A DNA stretch of 64,000 nucleotides from Comamonas terrigena NBRC 13299 (GCF_006740045.1 NZ_AP019749.1:1259001-1323000), one strand, 5' to 3'. Positions 36,257 to 45,500 are shown, counted from the stretch's first letter. Notes: a model not told the origin generated them from the sequence alone. Translations and numbers: made by a program.

Positions 36257-38616
36257 GTGACCATTTGACGCTAGACCTTGCACGCCCCGCCGAGGGCGGT
36301 GACTCGCTGGACCTGGGCGCCTACGCCCAGCGCGCCTACCTGGAATATGCCCTGTCCGTGGTGAAGGGCCGGGCCCTGCCCGATGTGGCCGACGGCCTCA
36401 AGCCCGTGCAGCGCCGCATTCTGTACGCCATGGACCGCATGGGCCTGTCCTATGGCGGCAGCACCGGCAACACGGCGGCCAAGCCGGTCAAGAGCGCCCG
36501 TGTGGTGGGCGATGTGCTGGGCCGTTTCCACCCCCATGGCGACCAGTCCGCCTACGACGCGCTGGTGCGCATGGCGCAGGATTTCAACCAGCGCTACCCG
36601 CTGGTGGACGGCCAGGGCAACTTCGGCAGCCGCGACGGCGACGGCGCTGCAGCCATGCGGTACACCGAGGCCCGGTTGTCCAAGATCACGCGCCTGCTGC
36701 TCGACGAGATCGACCAGGGCACGGTGGATTTCGTGCCCAACTACGACGGCAGCACCGAAGAGCCCCAGCAGCTGCCCGCGCGCCTGCCTTTCTCGCTGCT
36801 CAACGGCGCCAGCGGCATTGCCGTGGGTCTGGCCACCGAAATTCCCAGCCACAACCTGCTGGAAGTGGCCGAAGCCTGCGTGGCGCTGATCAGAAAGCCC
36901 GCGCTGGCCGATGAGGAGCTGTTTGCACTGATTCCCGGTCCGGATTACCCCGGCGGCGGCCAGATCATCAGCAGCAGCCATGACATTGCCGAGGCCTACC
37001 GCAGCGGCCGCGGCAGCCTGAAGGTGCGTGCGCGCTGGACGATCGAGGAGCTGGCGCGCGGCCAGTGGCAGCTGGTGGTCAACGAGCTGCCTCCGGGCGT
37101 GAGCACGCAGAAGGTGCTGGAAGAGATCGAGGACATCACCAACCCCAAGGTCAAGACCGGCAAGAAGGCGCTGACCCTGGAGCAGAACCAGCTCAAGGCC
37201 AGCATGCTGGCGGTGCTGGATGGGGTGCGCGACGAGTCCAGCAAGGACGCACCGGTGCGCATCGTCTTCGAGCCCAAGACCGGCAAGGTGCCGCAGTCCG
37301 AGCTGGTGGTCGCATTGCTGGCCCACACCAGCCTGGAAACGTCCAGCTCCATCAACATGACCTGTATCGGGCTGGACGGCAAACCGGTGCAGAAGCCGCT
37401 GCGCCAGATGCTGGAGGAGTGGATCGATTTCCGCCAGGCCACCATCACCCGCCGCAGCGAATACCGCCTGGCCAAGGTGCTGGACCGCATCCACATCCTG
37501 GAAGGCCGCCAGGCCGTGCTGCTGAACATCGATGAGGTGATTGCCCTCATCCGTGCCAGCGACGAGCCCAAGCCGGCGCTGATGGAGCGCTTCAACCTGT
37601 CCGAACGCCAGGCCGAAGACATTCTGGAAATCCGCCTGCGCCAGTTGGCACGGCTGGAAGCCATCAAGATCGAGCAGGAACTGGCCGCATTGCGCGACGA
37701 GCAGAAGGGGCTGGAAGAAATCCTGCAGGACTCCAAGGCGCTGCGCAGCCTGATGGTCAAGGAAATCAAGGCCGACGCCAAAGAGTTTGGCGATGCACGC
37801 CGCACCCTGATCCAGGCGGAAAAGAAGGTGGTGGCCGAGGTCAAGGTGGTGGATGAGCCGGTGACCGTGGTCATTTCCGAAAAAGGCTGGGTGCGCACGC
37901 GCCAGGGCCATGGCCACGAGGCCGCGGTGTTTACCTTCAAGTCCGGCGACCAGCTGTGGGGCACGTTCGAATGCCGCACCGTGGACCAGCTGATCGTGTT
38001 TGGCGACAACGGCCGTGTCTACAGCGTGGCTGTCTCCAGCCTGCCCGGCGGGCGCGGTGACGGGCAGCCCGTCACCACCATGATCGACCTGGAGTCCGGC
38101 AGCCAGATCACCGCCTACTTTGCGGGCAGTGCCGACAGCCAGCTGCTGCTGGCCAGCTCCGGCGGCTACGGTTTTGTGGCCAAGCTGGAATCCATGGTGG
38201 CGCGCAACAAGGCGGGCAAGTCCTTTGTGACGGTGCAGGACGGCGAGACGCTGTGCCTGCCCAGCAACCTGGCCGCCATCCCCGCCGCCACGGCCGACGG
38301 CGTCGACACACCGGCCGCCACCCATGTGGCCTGCCTGTCCAGCGATGGTCATGTGCTGACCTATGCCCTGTCCGAGTTGAAGCTGATGAGCGGGGGCCGC
38401 GGCCTGCAGCTGATGAAGCTGGAGGACAAGGCCAGCCTGGTGGGGGCAGCAGCCTACACCCGCAGCGTGCGCATCACCGGCAACGGACGCGGCGGCAAGG
38501 ACCGGGAAGAAACCCTGGAAATCCGCAGCCTGAACAACGCGGCCGGCAAGCGCGGCAGCAAGGGCAAGGCCGCAGGCTGGACCTTCAAGCCCAGCGGCAT
38601 CTTCCGGGTGGAATAA
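36253..38616 (+). CDS. parC: DNA topoisomerase IV subunit A
   Basis: 787-residue breakage-reunion subunit of topoisomerase IV. The catalytic tyrosine is Tyr137 in [12 protein letters not shown]. The quinolone region reads [17 protein letters not shown], so the position equal to E. coli Ser80 is Gln98 and Glu84 is Asp102. The C-terminal domain (about 530-780) has degenerate beta-pinwheel blades ([31 protein letters not shown]). Its ATG overlaps the stop of the transglycosylase gene. A strong terminator follows. Confidence 0.96.
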   Translation: MSDHLTLDLARPAEGGDSLDLGAYAQRAYLEYALSVVKGRALPDVADGLKPVQRRILYAMDRMGLSYGGSTGNTAAKPVKSARVVGDVLGRFHPHGDQSAYDALVRMAQDFNQRYPLVDGQGNFGSRDGDGAAAMRYTEARLSKITRLLLDEIDQGTVDFVPNYDGSTEEPQQLPARLPFSLLNGASGIAVGLATEIPSHNLLEVAEACVALIRKPALADEELFALIPGPDYPGGGQIISSSHDIAEAYRSGRGSLKVRARWTIEELARGQWQLVVNELPPGVSTQKVLEEIEDITNPKVKTGKKALTLEQNQLKASMLAVLDGVRDESSKDAPVRIVFEPKTGKVPQSELVVALLAHTSLETSSSINMTCIGLDGKPVQKPLRQMLEEWIDFRQATITRRSEYRLAKVLDRIHILEGRQAVLLNIDEVIALIRASDEPKPALMERFNLSERQAEDILEIRLRQLARLEAIKIEQELAALRDEQKGLEEILQDSKALRSLMVKEIKADAKEFGDARRTLIQAEKKVVAEVKVVDEPVTVVISEKGWVRTRQGHGHEAAVFTFKSGDQLWGTFECRTVDQLIVFGDNGRVYSVAVSSLPGGRGDGQPVTTMIDLESGSQITAYFAGSADSQLLLASSGGYGFVAKLESMVARNKAGKSFVTVQDGETLCLPSNLAAIPAATADGVDTPAATHVACLSSDGHVLTYALSELKLMSGGRGLQLMKLEDKASLVGAAAYTRSVRITGNGRGGKDREETLEIRSLNNAAGKRGSKGKAAGWTFKPSGIFRVE

Positions 38617-38646
38617 GCCGGCGCGTTCCGTGTCCCCCGCAAAAAA

Positions 38647-38672
38647 AGCCAGCTGCGTGCTGGCTTTTTTTT
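38647..38672 (+). terminator. intrinsic terminator after parC
   Basis: AGCCAGC (38647-38653), TGCGT loop, GCTGGCT (38659-38665) and eight T's. An A-run on the left makes it usable for the leftward alcohol dehydrogenase gene too. Confidence 0.9.
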
Positions 38673-38782
38673 GCGTCCCGGTGGCGGGGCAGGAGCCCTG
38701 GACATGGGCGAGCGGCCGATGCGCTGGGCTGCCAGCGGCTATGACCGGGTTGCCCCTGCCGCCACAGGGTGGCAGGGTGATC

Positions 38783-39844
38783 TCACGCAGCGCCTTGGAA
38801 CGAGGCAATATCGATCACAAACCGATATTTCACATCGCTTTTCAGCATGCGTTCGTAGGCGTCGTTGATGCTGCCGATGTCGATGCGCTCGATATCGGCC
38901 GTGATGCCGTGCTGGCCGCAGAAGTCCAGCATCTCCTGGGTTTCGGCAATGCCGCCGATCACCGATCCGGCCACCGATTTGCGGCCCATCACCATGGGGG
39001 CGGTGTTGAGCATTTCTTCCAGCGGACCGAGGTAGCCCACCAGCACCAGCGTGCCGGACACCGCCAGGGTGCTGACATAGGGGTTGAGTTCGTGCACATA
39101 GGGCACGGTGTCGATGATCAGATCGAACTGGCCGCGCACGGCCTTCATTTGCGCGGGATCGGTGGAGATCACCACGTGGCTGGCACCCAGGCGCTGGGCG
39201 TCGGCTTCCTTGCCCGGGCTGCGGCTGAACAGCGTCACTTCGGCGCCCATGGCCTTGGCCAGTTTCAACGCCATATGGCCCAGGCCGCCCAGGCCGACCA
39301 CGGCCACCTTGCTGCCGGGGCCCACCTTCCAGTGGCGCAGCGGCGACCAGGTGGTGATGCCCGCGCACAGCAGCGGGGCGGCGCCGGCAGGGTCCAGGTG
39401 CTCGGGCACGTTCACCACAAACTGTTCGGAGACCACGATGCGTTCCGAATAGCCCCCCTGGGTGGATGTGCCGTCCTGGCGGTCCACATCGTTGTAGGTG
39501 CCGGTCATGCCGTTCTCGCAGTACTGCTCCAGCCCCTGGGCGCAGGCCGGGCAGTGCTGGCAGGAGTCGACCATGCAGCCCACGCCCACGCGCTGGCCCA
39601 CGGTAAAGCGCGTCACATCGGCGCCCACGGCCGTCACGCGGCCGATGATTTCGTGGCCGGGGACCACGGGGTAGCGTGGAACGCCCCAGTCGCCGCGCAC
39701 GGTGTGCAGGTCGGAGTGGCAGACCCCGGCAAATTCGATCTCGATGGCCACATCGTTGGGGCGTGGATCGCGGCGCACAAAGCTGAACAGCCCCAGTGCA
39801 GAGGTGGCGGAATGGGCGGCATAGCCGCGCACGGGCATGACCAT
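38783..39844 (-). CDS. zinc-dependent NAD(P) alcohol dehydrogenase (YahK/CAD type)
   Basis: 353-residue medium-chain dehydrogenase very close to E. coli YahK. Catalytic zinc ligands are in GVCHSDLH and PGHEIIG. The structural zinc Cys cluster is in GCMVDSCQHCPACAQGLEQYC. The cofactor fold is AVVGLGGLGHMALKLAKAMG. ETQEMLDFCGQHGITADIE is a YahK hallmark. The family reduces many aldehydes to alcohols with NADPH, so aldehyde detoxification is the likely role. The start at 39844 follows an AGGA; upstream codons are in frame. It is divergent from a LysR gene that probably controls it. Confidence 0.92.
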   Translation of the reverse strand: MVMPVRGYAAHSATSALGLFSFVRRDPRPNDVAIEIEFAGVCHSDLHTVRGDWGVPRYPVVPGHEIIGRVTAVGADVTRFTVGQRVGVGCMVDSCQHCPACAQGLEQYCENGMTGTYNDVDRQDGTSTQGGYSERIVVSEQFVVNVPEHLDPAGAAPLLCAGITTWSPLRHWKVGPGSKVAVVGLGGLGHMALKLAKAMGAEVTLFSRSPGKEADAQRLGASHVVISTDPAQMKAVRGQFDLIIDTVPYVHELNPYVSTLAVSGTLVLVGYLGPLEEMLNTAPMVMGRKSVAGSVIGGIAETQEMLDFCGQHGITADIERIDIGSINDAYERMLKSDVKYRFVIDIASFQGAA

Positions 39845-39983
39845 GGTGGTGTCCTGTGGGAAAAGTCGCAAGAAAGTGCTGGCCGCTGCCGGGGTGGAAA
39901 GGAGGAGGGCAGCGGCAGCCGTTGTGAGCAGATTCTAGAAAGCACATTCACAAGCCACTAGCCATCAATGCCTTGAAGGATTT

Positions 39984-39998
39984 ACAAGTGAAATTTGT
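39984..39998. promoter_or_regulatory. candidate LysR-type binding site
   Basis: ACAA-N7-TTGT (39984-39998), a 15-bp dyad in the gap between the divergent alcohol dehydrogenase and LysR genes, 41 bp before the LysR start. The size and position fit a LysR box (T-N11-A class); binding is inferred. Confidence 0.35.
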
Positions 39999-40039
39999 CA
40001 GTAGACGGATTTTTCAGGTGTTTGCCCCTACCATGGCCC

Positions 40040-40984
40040 ATGCCCATCAATGAACTGCGCGCGCTGCACACCTTTCTTCACACGGCCGAGCTGGGCAGCC
40101 TGCGCCGGGCGGCGCAGCAGCAGGGCGTCAGCGCCCAGGCGGCCAGCCAGGCGCTGGCCCAGCTGGAGAAGCACCTGGGCGTGCGCCTGTTCCACCGCAC
40201 CACGCGCAGCATGGCGCTGACGGCCGAGGGGCGGCAGCTGCTGGCCACGGTGCAGCCGGCAGTACGCAGCCTGGAGCAGGCGCTGGCCGGTGTGCAGCAT
40301 GCCAAGGACGAGATCGCCGGACCGCTGCGGGTGGTGGGGCCGCGTTCCACCTTTCGCCCGGTGGTGGCGCCGCTGCTGTCCGCATTCAGTGCCCGCCACC
40401 CCGCGGTGCAGCTGGAGGTGCAACTGGACGACCATGTAGGCAACTGGGTGGAGGATCGGGTGGATGTGGGCTTTCGCGGCGGCCCGGCCACGGCCGAAGG
40501 CGTGGTGGCGCGGCGGCTGTTTGCGCTGCAGCTGATCGTCTGCGCGGCGCCGGCCTATCTGGAGCGGCAGGGCGCGCCGCGCACGCCGGCCGAGCTGGCG
40601 CGGCACCCATGCAGCGTGTTCTTGCGCACCGATACCGGCCGCCCCATGCCCTGGCAGCTGCGGCAAGGGGACGCGGTGGTCTACCAGGCGCTCACGCCGG
40701 CCTTCAGCACCAATGACGAAGAACTGGAGCTGCAGGCCGTGCTGGGCGGCCAGGTGCTGGGCCAGCTGACGGGGGTCACGGCGGCGCCGTTCATCCGGTC
40801 CGGCCGCCTGGTGCCGGTGCTGCTGCCGTACCTGGTGGAGGAGCACAGCCTGTATCTGTACTGGGGCAGCCGCAGCGCCCAGCCTGCCCGCGTGCGGGCG
40901 TTCATCGACATGGCGCTGGAGACGCTGACCGAGAACCCGGCCTTTGTGCTGGGCCGGGCGGAGCTGGAAGCCGCCGCACGCTGA
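40040..40984 (+). CDS. LysR-family transcriptional regulator
   Basis: 314-residue LysR regulator. The HTH has INELRALHTFLHTAELGSLR, GVSAQAASQALAQLEKHLG and LFHRTTRSMALTAEG. The effector domain includes DDHVGNWVEDRVDVGFRGG, as in the subgroup acting beside oxidoreductases. The start MPINELRAL (40040) matches the family N-terminus; an upstream in-frame extension is ignored. It is divergent from the YahK-type gene, the usual arrangement of a LysR gene and its target. Confidence 0.9.
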   Translation: MPINELRALHTFLHTAELGSLRRAAQQQGVSAQAASQALAQLEKHLGVRLFHRTTRSMALTAEGRQLLATVQPAVRSLEQALAGVQHAKDEIAGPLRVVGPRSTFRPVVAPLLSAFSARHPAVQLEVQLDDHVGNWVEDRVDVGFRGGPATAEGVVARRLFALQLIVCAAPAYLERQGAPRTPAELARHPCSVFLRTDTGRPMPWQLRQGDAVVYQALTPAFSTNDEELELQAVLGGQVLGQLTGVTAAPFIRSGRLVPVLLPYLVEEHSLYLYWGSRSAQPARVRAFIDMALETLTENPAFVLGRAELEAAAR

Positions 40985-41077
40985 CACCGCAGCAGACCGG
41001 TCCGCGTGCGGATGAGGCTGCTGCGGCACGGAGGCCGGCGGGCGTCCTCCTGGGGCAGGGGCTGCCCCGGCAGCTGT

Positions 41078-41755
41078 TTATCGGCGCTGTTCCATCACAA
41101 ACACCTCCACCCGGCGGTTCTTGGCCCGGCCGGCCGGTGTGTCGTTGCTGGCCACGGGTTCACGGGCGCCGCGGCCTTCGGTCTGGATGCGCGGACCCAT
41201 CACCTTCTGCTGGAAGATGTAGTTGCGTGCCGCATTGGCGCGGTCCTTGGACAGCGGGTCGTTGATGTGCGGGCCGCCACTGCTGTCGGCGTGGCCCACG
41301 ATCAGCACATGCGTGGTGGGATGGCGCTTGAGGCTGTCGGCAAAGCGGCCGAGCAGGGTGCGGGCCTGGGGCTGCAGTTCGGCGCTGTGGCTGTTGAAGG
41401 TGATGTCGGCGGGAAAGACCATCTTGAGCCGGTTGTCGTCGGTGCGGCTGACCTTCACGCCGGTGCCCTTGGTGGCGCGCTCCAGTTCCAGGCGCTGGCG
41501 CTCCATGTTCCTGGACCACAGATAGGCCACGGTGCCGCCCACGGCCGCACCCGCCACCGCGCCCACAGCGGCCTTGCCGCCCGTGGCATGGGCCACGCCC
41601 GCACCGGCCACGGCGCCCACGGCCGCACCCACTGCGGTATTGCGCGTGGTGTTGGTGGGGGCCTGCGTGGTGGGCGTGGGGGCAGGGGCGCTGCACCCGC
41701 TCAGGGCAAGGGCAGAAGAGGTCAGGGCCAGCAGCCAGGCAGTGCGTGCGCGCAA
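41078..41755 (-). CDS. OmpA-family lipoprotein (YiaD-like)
   Basis: 225 residues from a TTG start. The start is chosen because GGAG stands six bases before it and it gives a clean lipoprotein signal (MRARTAWLLALTSSALALSG, acylated Cys21). A glycine-zipper segment (about 38-75: AVGAAVGAVAGAGVAHATGG and a second copy) can insert in the membrane. The OmpA peptidoglycan-binding domain (about 115-222) has DITFNSHSAELQP, VGHADSSGG, the DAP-contacting Asp/Arg in LSKDRANAARNYI, and NRRVEVFV. It is expected to link the outer membrane to murein. Confidence 0.88.
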   Translation of the reverse strand: MRARTAWLLALTSSALALSGCSAPAPTPTTQAPTNTTRNTAVGAAVGAVAGAGVAHATGGKAAVGAVAGAAVGGTVAYLWSRNMERQRLELERATKGTGVKVSRTDDNRLKMVFPADITFNSHSAELQPQARTLLGRFADSLKRHPTTHVLIVGHADSSGGPHINDPLSKDRANAARNYIFQQKVMGPRIQTEGRGAREPVASNDTPAGRAKNRRVEVFVMEQRR

Positions 41756-42077
41756 GGTTTTCTCCGTCAGTAACAGTTGCTGCGTCGAATGTACCGGAAT
41801 TGAAATGCAGAAACGTTGTTCAAGCGCACCAGGTATGCACAAGCTGCTATGCATGCGTGAGCATGGGAGTGCTTGCTTTGATAGAAAAAATTACAAGCTG
41901 CGAGGGCGTGGCATGCGGCAGAGAATGGGCCGCAGGCATGGGCCGGCGCTGCCCTGCGGCTGATGGATGACCGCGTGCCGTGCGGCCCAGGTACAAAAAA
42001 GCCCGCAGGGAGCGGGCAGAGGCCGTGGTGCGGTGGTGCGATGGGGTGTGGTAAGCGCCACCGCTGCGGCAGGCGGG
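41756..42077. other. intergenic region upstream of the OmpA-type lipoprotein gene
   Basis: It contains the promoter region of the leftward lipoprotein gene and, at its right end, the terminator of the next leftward gene. No reading frame here looks coding. Confidence 0.5.
41995..42018 (-). terminator. intrinsic terminator after the 119-residue protein gene
   Basis: GCCCGC (42001-42006), AGGGA, GCGGGC (42012-42017), with an A-run on the left that is a T-run on the minus strand. Confidence 0.8.
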
Positions 42078-42437
42078 TCAGGCCAGGCCGTCCAGGCTCA
42101 GTACATCGGTTTCCACGCACACGCCATTGTCCAGGCTGGCACGCACCACAAAGCCCTCGTCGATCGCGACCAGCTGGGCGCTGTCCACGTTCAGACCTTC
42201 ATGGCCTTGCGGGCCCTGGAAGGAGAAAAAGCCGCGCAGCGGCAGGTCGGCGGCGCACTCCATGTCGACGGCAGGGTGTTGTTCCACCAGCCATTGGCGG
42301 GCGGAACGCAGGGTGGCGGCTACGGGCAGGCAGTCGGCGGGAATGTCGATGTGGGCGGTGCGCGTGGTGTCATCGCCGCTCAGTCCATCCAGATCGCCGA
42401 TGGTGAAGAAGGGCAGTTGAAAGCTGTGGGTGCTCAT
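42078..42437 (-). CDS. conserved-looking acidic protein, unknown function
   Basis: 119 residues, starting MSTHSFQLPFFTIGDLDGLS. It is acidic and soluble-looking, with no signal peptide or membrane helix. It contains AHIDIPADCLPVAATLRSAR, LPLRGFFSFQGPQG and AIDEGFVVRASLDNGVCVET, alternating strands with a short helix. I do not recognise the family. A clear terminator follows it, which supports it as a separate gene. Codon use matches its neighbours. Confidence 0.65.
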   Translation of the reverse strand: MSTHSFQLPFFTIGDLDGLSGDDTTRTAHIDIPADCLPVAATLRSARQWLVEQHPAVDMECAADLPLRGFFSFQGPQGHEGLNVDSAQLVAIDEGFVVRASLDNGVCVETDVLSLDGLA

Positions 42438-42944
42438 GGGTAGGTTCTGCTATCAAAAATGTTGCATGCATTGTCCGGGTAGAGCGCATCAAGTCTGGTG
42501 GGATGGTTTTTGAATCCATGCGGCTGCCACGGAGCAGTCCTGGGATGTCGCGGCCGGCCAGAAGTTCTGCGTGCCGTGCAAAAAAAGCGGCTGGCCTGCG
42601 GCTGCACTGCATGCGGGTGGCGGGCGGCGCACTGTTCACACCCGGAGCGGCCGTGGAGCGGGGGCGATGTCGGCACCGTTCCCCGCCGGGGTAGGGGGCC
42701 AAGCACCACAGAAAGCGCGCACAACGCACCAACGGTTACACCGTGTAGCTGGGATGGAGGGAGACTGCATGGTCTTGCCCTGCCGGAGTGATGGACACGG
42801 CGGGAGCAGGCCATGTGCCCCCGGGCGCTGTCGCAGCCAGTGCGGCTGCGGTGGCAGACCGCGTTGCCCATGCTGGGCAGGGCATTGCGTTGTCTACCGT
42901 CCATCCGGCCGCAGGCCGCCATTTCACAGCAAGGAGACCACACC
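42438..42944. other. intergenic region before the COG4315 lipoprotein
   Basis: About 500 bp of GC-rich sequence. I see short overlapping frames on both strands but none with a ribosome-binding site or familiar protein. The last part has AAGGAG (42931-42936), the ribosome-binding site of the next gene. Confidence 0.45.
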
Positions 42945-43334
42945 ATGATCCGCATGATTTCCCTCACTGTTCTGGCACCGGCGCTGCTGGCGGCCTGTTC
43001 CATGGCTCCCCATGCCAAGGACAACTCGCCCAGCACCATTCGCGATGGCATGCTGGTGGGGCCGAACCAGATGACGCTGTATGTGTTCGACAGGGATACT
43101 GCCGGCAGCGGAAAAAGTGTCTGCAACGGGCCCTGCGCCACCAACTGGCCGCCGCTGATGGCCAAGGCCAATGCGGCACCCACTGGCGACTGGAGTGTGG
43201 TGACGCGCGATGACGGCAGCAAACAGTGGGCCTACAAGGGGCGACCGCTGTACTTCTGGGCCAAGGACACCAAGCCCGGTGACAAGACGGGCGACGGCTT
43301 CCTGAACAACAGCTGGCATGTCGCCAGACCGTAA
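42945..43334 (+). CDS. COG4315 family lipoprotein (secreted repeat, Lipoprotein_15)
   Basis: 129 residues. The lipobox is LLAAC with Cys18. Two repeats of the family follow: one with LYVFDRDTAGSGKSVCNGPC and NWPPLMAKANAAP, the other with QWAYKGRPLYFWAKDTKPGD. The family (PF03640) is found widely in Proteobacteria and Actinobacteria as small exported proteins; the function is poorly defined, with some evidence in the family for roles at the envelope. AAGGAG eight bases upstream fixes the start. Confidence 0.88.
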   Translation: MIRMISLTVLAPALLAACSMAPHAKDNSPSTIRDGMLVGPNQMTLYVFDRDTAGSGKSVCNGPCATNWPPLMAKANAAPTGDWSVVTRDDGSKQWAYKGRPLYFWAKDTKPGDKTGDGFLNNSWHVARP

Positions 43335-43461
43335 GCGGGGACGATGACAGCGGCGCATGCCGCTGTCGCTGCAGACATGAAACCGCGGTTAGCGCTGGGC
43401 GGCGTGCGGCAGAGAGCGCTCTGGTCGCTTTTTCTTCGATCCAGCGGTGTGTCAGCGTGGA

Positions 43462-44097
43462 TCAGCGCGCTGCGGGCACCGGCAGCACATACAGCCACAC
43501 CGCCGCATAGTGCAGGCCGCTGCCTGCCAGCACGAACAGGTGCCAGATGCCATGGGCGTGGCGCAGCCGCTGGTCCAGAGCGAAGAACACGATCCCGCCG
43601 GTGTACAGCAGCCCGCCCGACAGCAGGCAGACAAATCCGGCCGTGCCCAGCGCATCCAGCAGCGGGCCGACGGCGACCAGCACCACCCAGCCCATCAGGG
43701 CATACAGCACCAGCGACAGCACCCGGGCTTCACTGCGCGGCTTGATCTCCTGCAGCATGCCCACCACGGCCATGCCCCAGACCACACCAAACAGCGACCA
43801 GCCCCAGGCGCCGCGCAGGCTGATCAGGCAGAACGGGGTGTAGCTGCCGGCAATCAGCAGGTAGATGCTCAGGTGGTCCAGCTTGCGCAGCACCCGCTTG
43901 GCGCGGCCGCGCACGCTGTGGTAGCTGGTGGAGATGGCGTACAGCAGCACCAGGCTGGCGCCGTAGATGGCCACGCTGGTGATGCCTATGCCGTCGCTGT
44001 GCAGGCTGGCACGCACGATCAGCCACACCGCACCGCCCAGCGCCAGCAAGGCGCCCAGCAGGTGGGTCCATGCATTGAAACGTTCGCCGTAATACAT
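43462..44097 (-). CDS. hemolysin III / PAQR-family membrane protein (TrhA-like)
   Basis: 211 residues with seven predicted membrane helices. The start MYYGERFNAWTHLLGALLAL, the conserved STSYHSV, LDHLSIYLLIAGSYTPF and the final GSGLHYAAVWLYVLP give the conserved Ser, Asp and three His of the PAQR/HlyIII fold. These probably form a metal-dependent lipid-hydrolase-like site. E. coli TrhA is linked to membrane energetics and lipid homeostasis; haemolysis is not implied. Confidence 0.92.
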   Translation of the reverse strand: MYYGERFNAWTHLLGALLALGGAVWLIVRASLHSDGIGITSVAIYGASLVLLYAISTSYHSVRGRAKRVLRKLDHLSIYLLIAGSYTPFCLISLRGAWGWSLFGVVWGMAVVGMLQEIKPRSEARVLSLVLYALMGWVVLVAVGPLLDALGTAGFVCLLSGGLLYTGGIVFFALDQRLRHAHGIWHLFVLAGSGLHYAAVWLYVLPVPAAR

Positions 44098-44251
44098 GCG
44101 TTGCCATGCCTTTCGCCGTGCGGAGGCTGTGCTGCGTCCATGGTGCGCACAGCCAGTGCGTTGCAGTCGGCACAGCGTAAGGGCTGGGCAATGGCACTAC
44201 CGCAGGCAGGGGATGGCGGGCGTGGTGGGCGGTGTGGCCTGGCTGTGGGAC

Positions 44252-44644
44252 TTACTGCGGCTGGGCGTGGAAGGCCTTGTTGGCAATCTTCCAGCCGGCC
44301 TCGGTCTTGAGCAGCACGAAGTAGTCGGTGAAGGTCACGGCGCCATGCTCCAGCGTGACCTTGGCCATGGCCGAGGTGCCGGTGATGTCCAGCCAGTCGA
44401 TGCGGCGGCGGCGCAGGGCCTCGTCCGCCGCCGGAATGTTGTTGAAGCGCTGGCAGTAGACGTCCAGCGTCCACGATGTCAGCGGACCTTCCCGCACGCT
44501 TTCCAGGCGGGCGCTGGGCAGAAAGGCTGCGCGCATGTGTGCGGCGCAGTCCTCCGCGTGTCCACGCATGTACAGCTCCAGCGGTAGGCGCACAGCGGCT
44601 TCTTCGGGGTGGGGGATCGGGTGCTGGGGGGCAGCGGTGGTCAT
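44252..44644 (-). CDS. nuclear transport factor 2 (SnoaL/lumazine-binding-like) family protein
   Basis: 130 residues with the cone-shaped NTF2-like pattern. It has AAVRLPLELYMRGHAEDCAA (first helix), MRAAFLPSARLESVREGPL, AMAKVTLEHGAVTFTDYF and a final LLKTEAGWKIANKAFH. This subgroup (putative lumazine-binding, PF12893) has no settled function; members can be enzymes or small-molecule binders. AGGAGA seven bases before the ATG supports the start; an upstream ATG 13 codons earlier is less well placed. Confidence 0.85.
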   Translation of the reverse strand: MTTAAPQHPIPHPEEAAVRLPLELYMRGHAEDCAAHMRAAFLPSARLESVREGPLTSWTLDVYCQRFNNIPAADEALRRRRIDWLDITGTSAMAKVTLEHGAVTFTDYFVLLKTEAGWKIANKAFHAQPQ

Positions 44645-44923
44645 GGTGGTCTCCTGGTGATGGTGTCCGGGGTGCGCATGCATGCTAGGTCCGCTGGGGC
44701 GGAGGATTAGGCGCGTGGCGGTGAAGACTGTTTCACCGGCGTAGCGGGCACAGGTCGACCATGCGAGCCATTGCAGGCTGTCCAAAGCAAGCGCCCCGAA
44801 GGCCACGGCGGGCATTCGGGGCGGAAGGGGAGATCGCTCCAGGATCCGGAGCGCCAGCGGCAGCGCCGCACACAGAAAAAAGACGCTGCTGCTGCCGCTC
44901 CGGTGGAGAGCGGGGCGGAAAGC

Positions 44924-45094
44924 TTATTCGCTTTCGCTGGGGCTGCCGCAGTCGTCGCAGGCTTCGGTGCTGCAGCCGCCTTCGGCTTCGATGGTGTGGG
45001 TGCACATGCAGTGCGGGCAAAGGATGCGGCCGAGGTAGCTGCCTTCGTGGGTGGAAGTGGTGTCGGCGGCAAGGGTCACGTGGCGGTTGGGCAT
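44924..45094 (-). CDS. 56-residue Cys-rich, zinc-ribbon-like protein
   Basis: A short frame MPNRHVTLAADTTSTHEG onwards with a strong AAGGAG seven bases before the ATG. The centre has ILCPHCMCTHT and the C-terminus GGCSTEACDDCGSPSESE, so six Cys and a His in two CxxC-type knuckles (CPHC and CDDC). This looks like a zinc ribbon or a small metal-binding protein. The tail is acidic (SPSESE). No membrane segment. About 90 bp upstream lie two tandem palindromic elements that may control it. The function is unknown. Confidence 0.75.
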   Translation of the reverse strand: MPNRHVTLAADTTSTHEGSYLGRILCPHCMCTHTIEAEGGCSTEACDDCGSPSESE

Positions 45095-45185
45095 GGGATG
45101 CTCCTTCTGTAACGGTGGCGCAGGCTGTCAAAGGCCGGAGCGCCGGGTTAAGACATGGGTGTCAAACACCATCCCTTGCTCAACT

Positions 45186-45214
45186 TGCTAATTAGCACGG
45201 TGGTGCTAATTGGC
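45186..45214. promoter_or_regulatory. tandem palindromic operator candidate upstream of the zinc-ribbon gene
   Basis: TGCTAATTAGCA (45186-45197) is a perfect 12-bp palindrome. GTGCTAATTGGC (45203-45214) is a near copy, and the two form a larger inverted repeat (GCTAATTAGCAC, GGTG, GTGCTAATTGGC). This resembles MarR- or TetR-type operators. The nearest genes are the leftward 56-residue protein and the rightward chemoreceptor. Confidence 0.55.
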
Positions 45215-45329
45215 TGGCTGGCGGTGCGGCACAGCAGGTAGTTGCTGTGGTCCTGAGGGGCTGCGCTGGAGGGTGAATCCGCCGCAACCTCAGAGGGTTG
45301 GCATGGGTCTTATTGTTTGCGTCGCAGCA

Positions 45330-45500
45330 ATTTCTTTTTTGGCGCCATAAAAAAATTATTCTTCTTTTAAATCAAATAATTGCGTTAATTTTTCGTAATG
45401 TAAAACGATTTTCTGGCCTGTAAAAGTACAAAAATCAGGTGTTTTTTCAGAATGCGAAATCAAAATTTCACAATACAGAAAAATGCGGCGATGCAGCGTA
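45330..45500. other. AT-rich island upstream of the first chemoreceptor gene
   Basis: A patch of markedly low GC within GC-rich DNA, with many A- and T-tracts (for example at 45340-45400 and 45460-45485). A minus-strand frame across it has no ribosome-binding site or family resemblance, so I read the whole 45095-45736 gap as regulatory or spacer DNA apart from the palindromes. Confidence 0.5.

Noticed and set aside
42438..42944. Several short frames in the gap before the COG4315 lipoprotein
   Set aside because: None has a plausible start signal or recognisable translation; left as intergenic.
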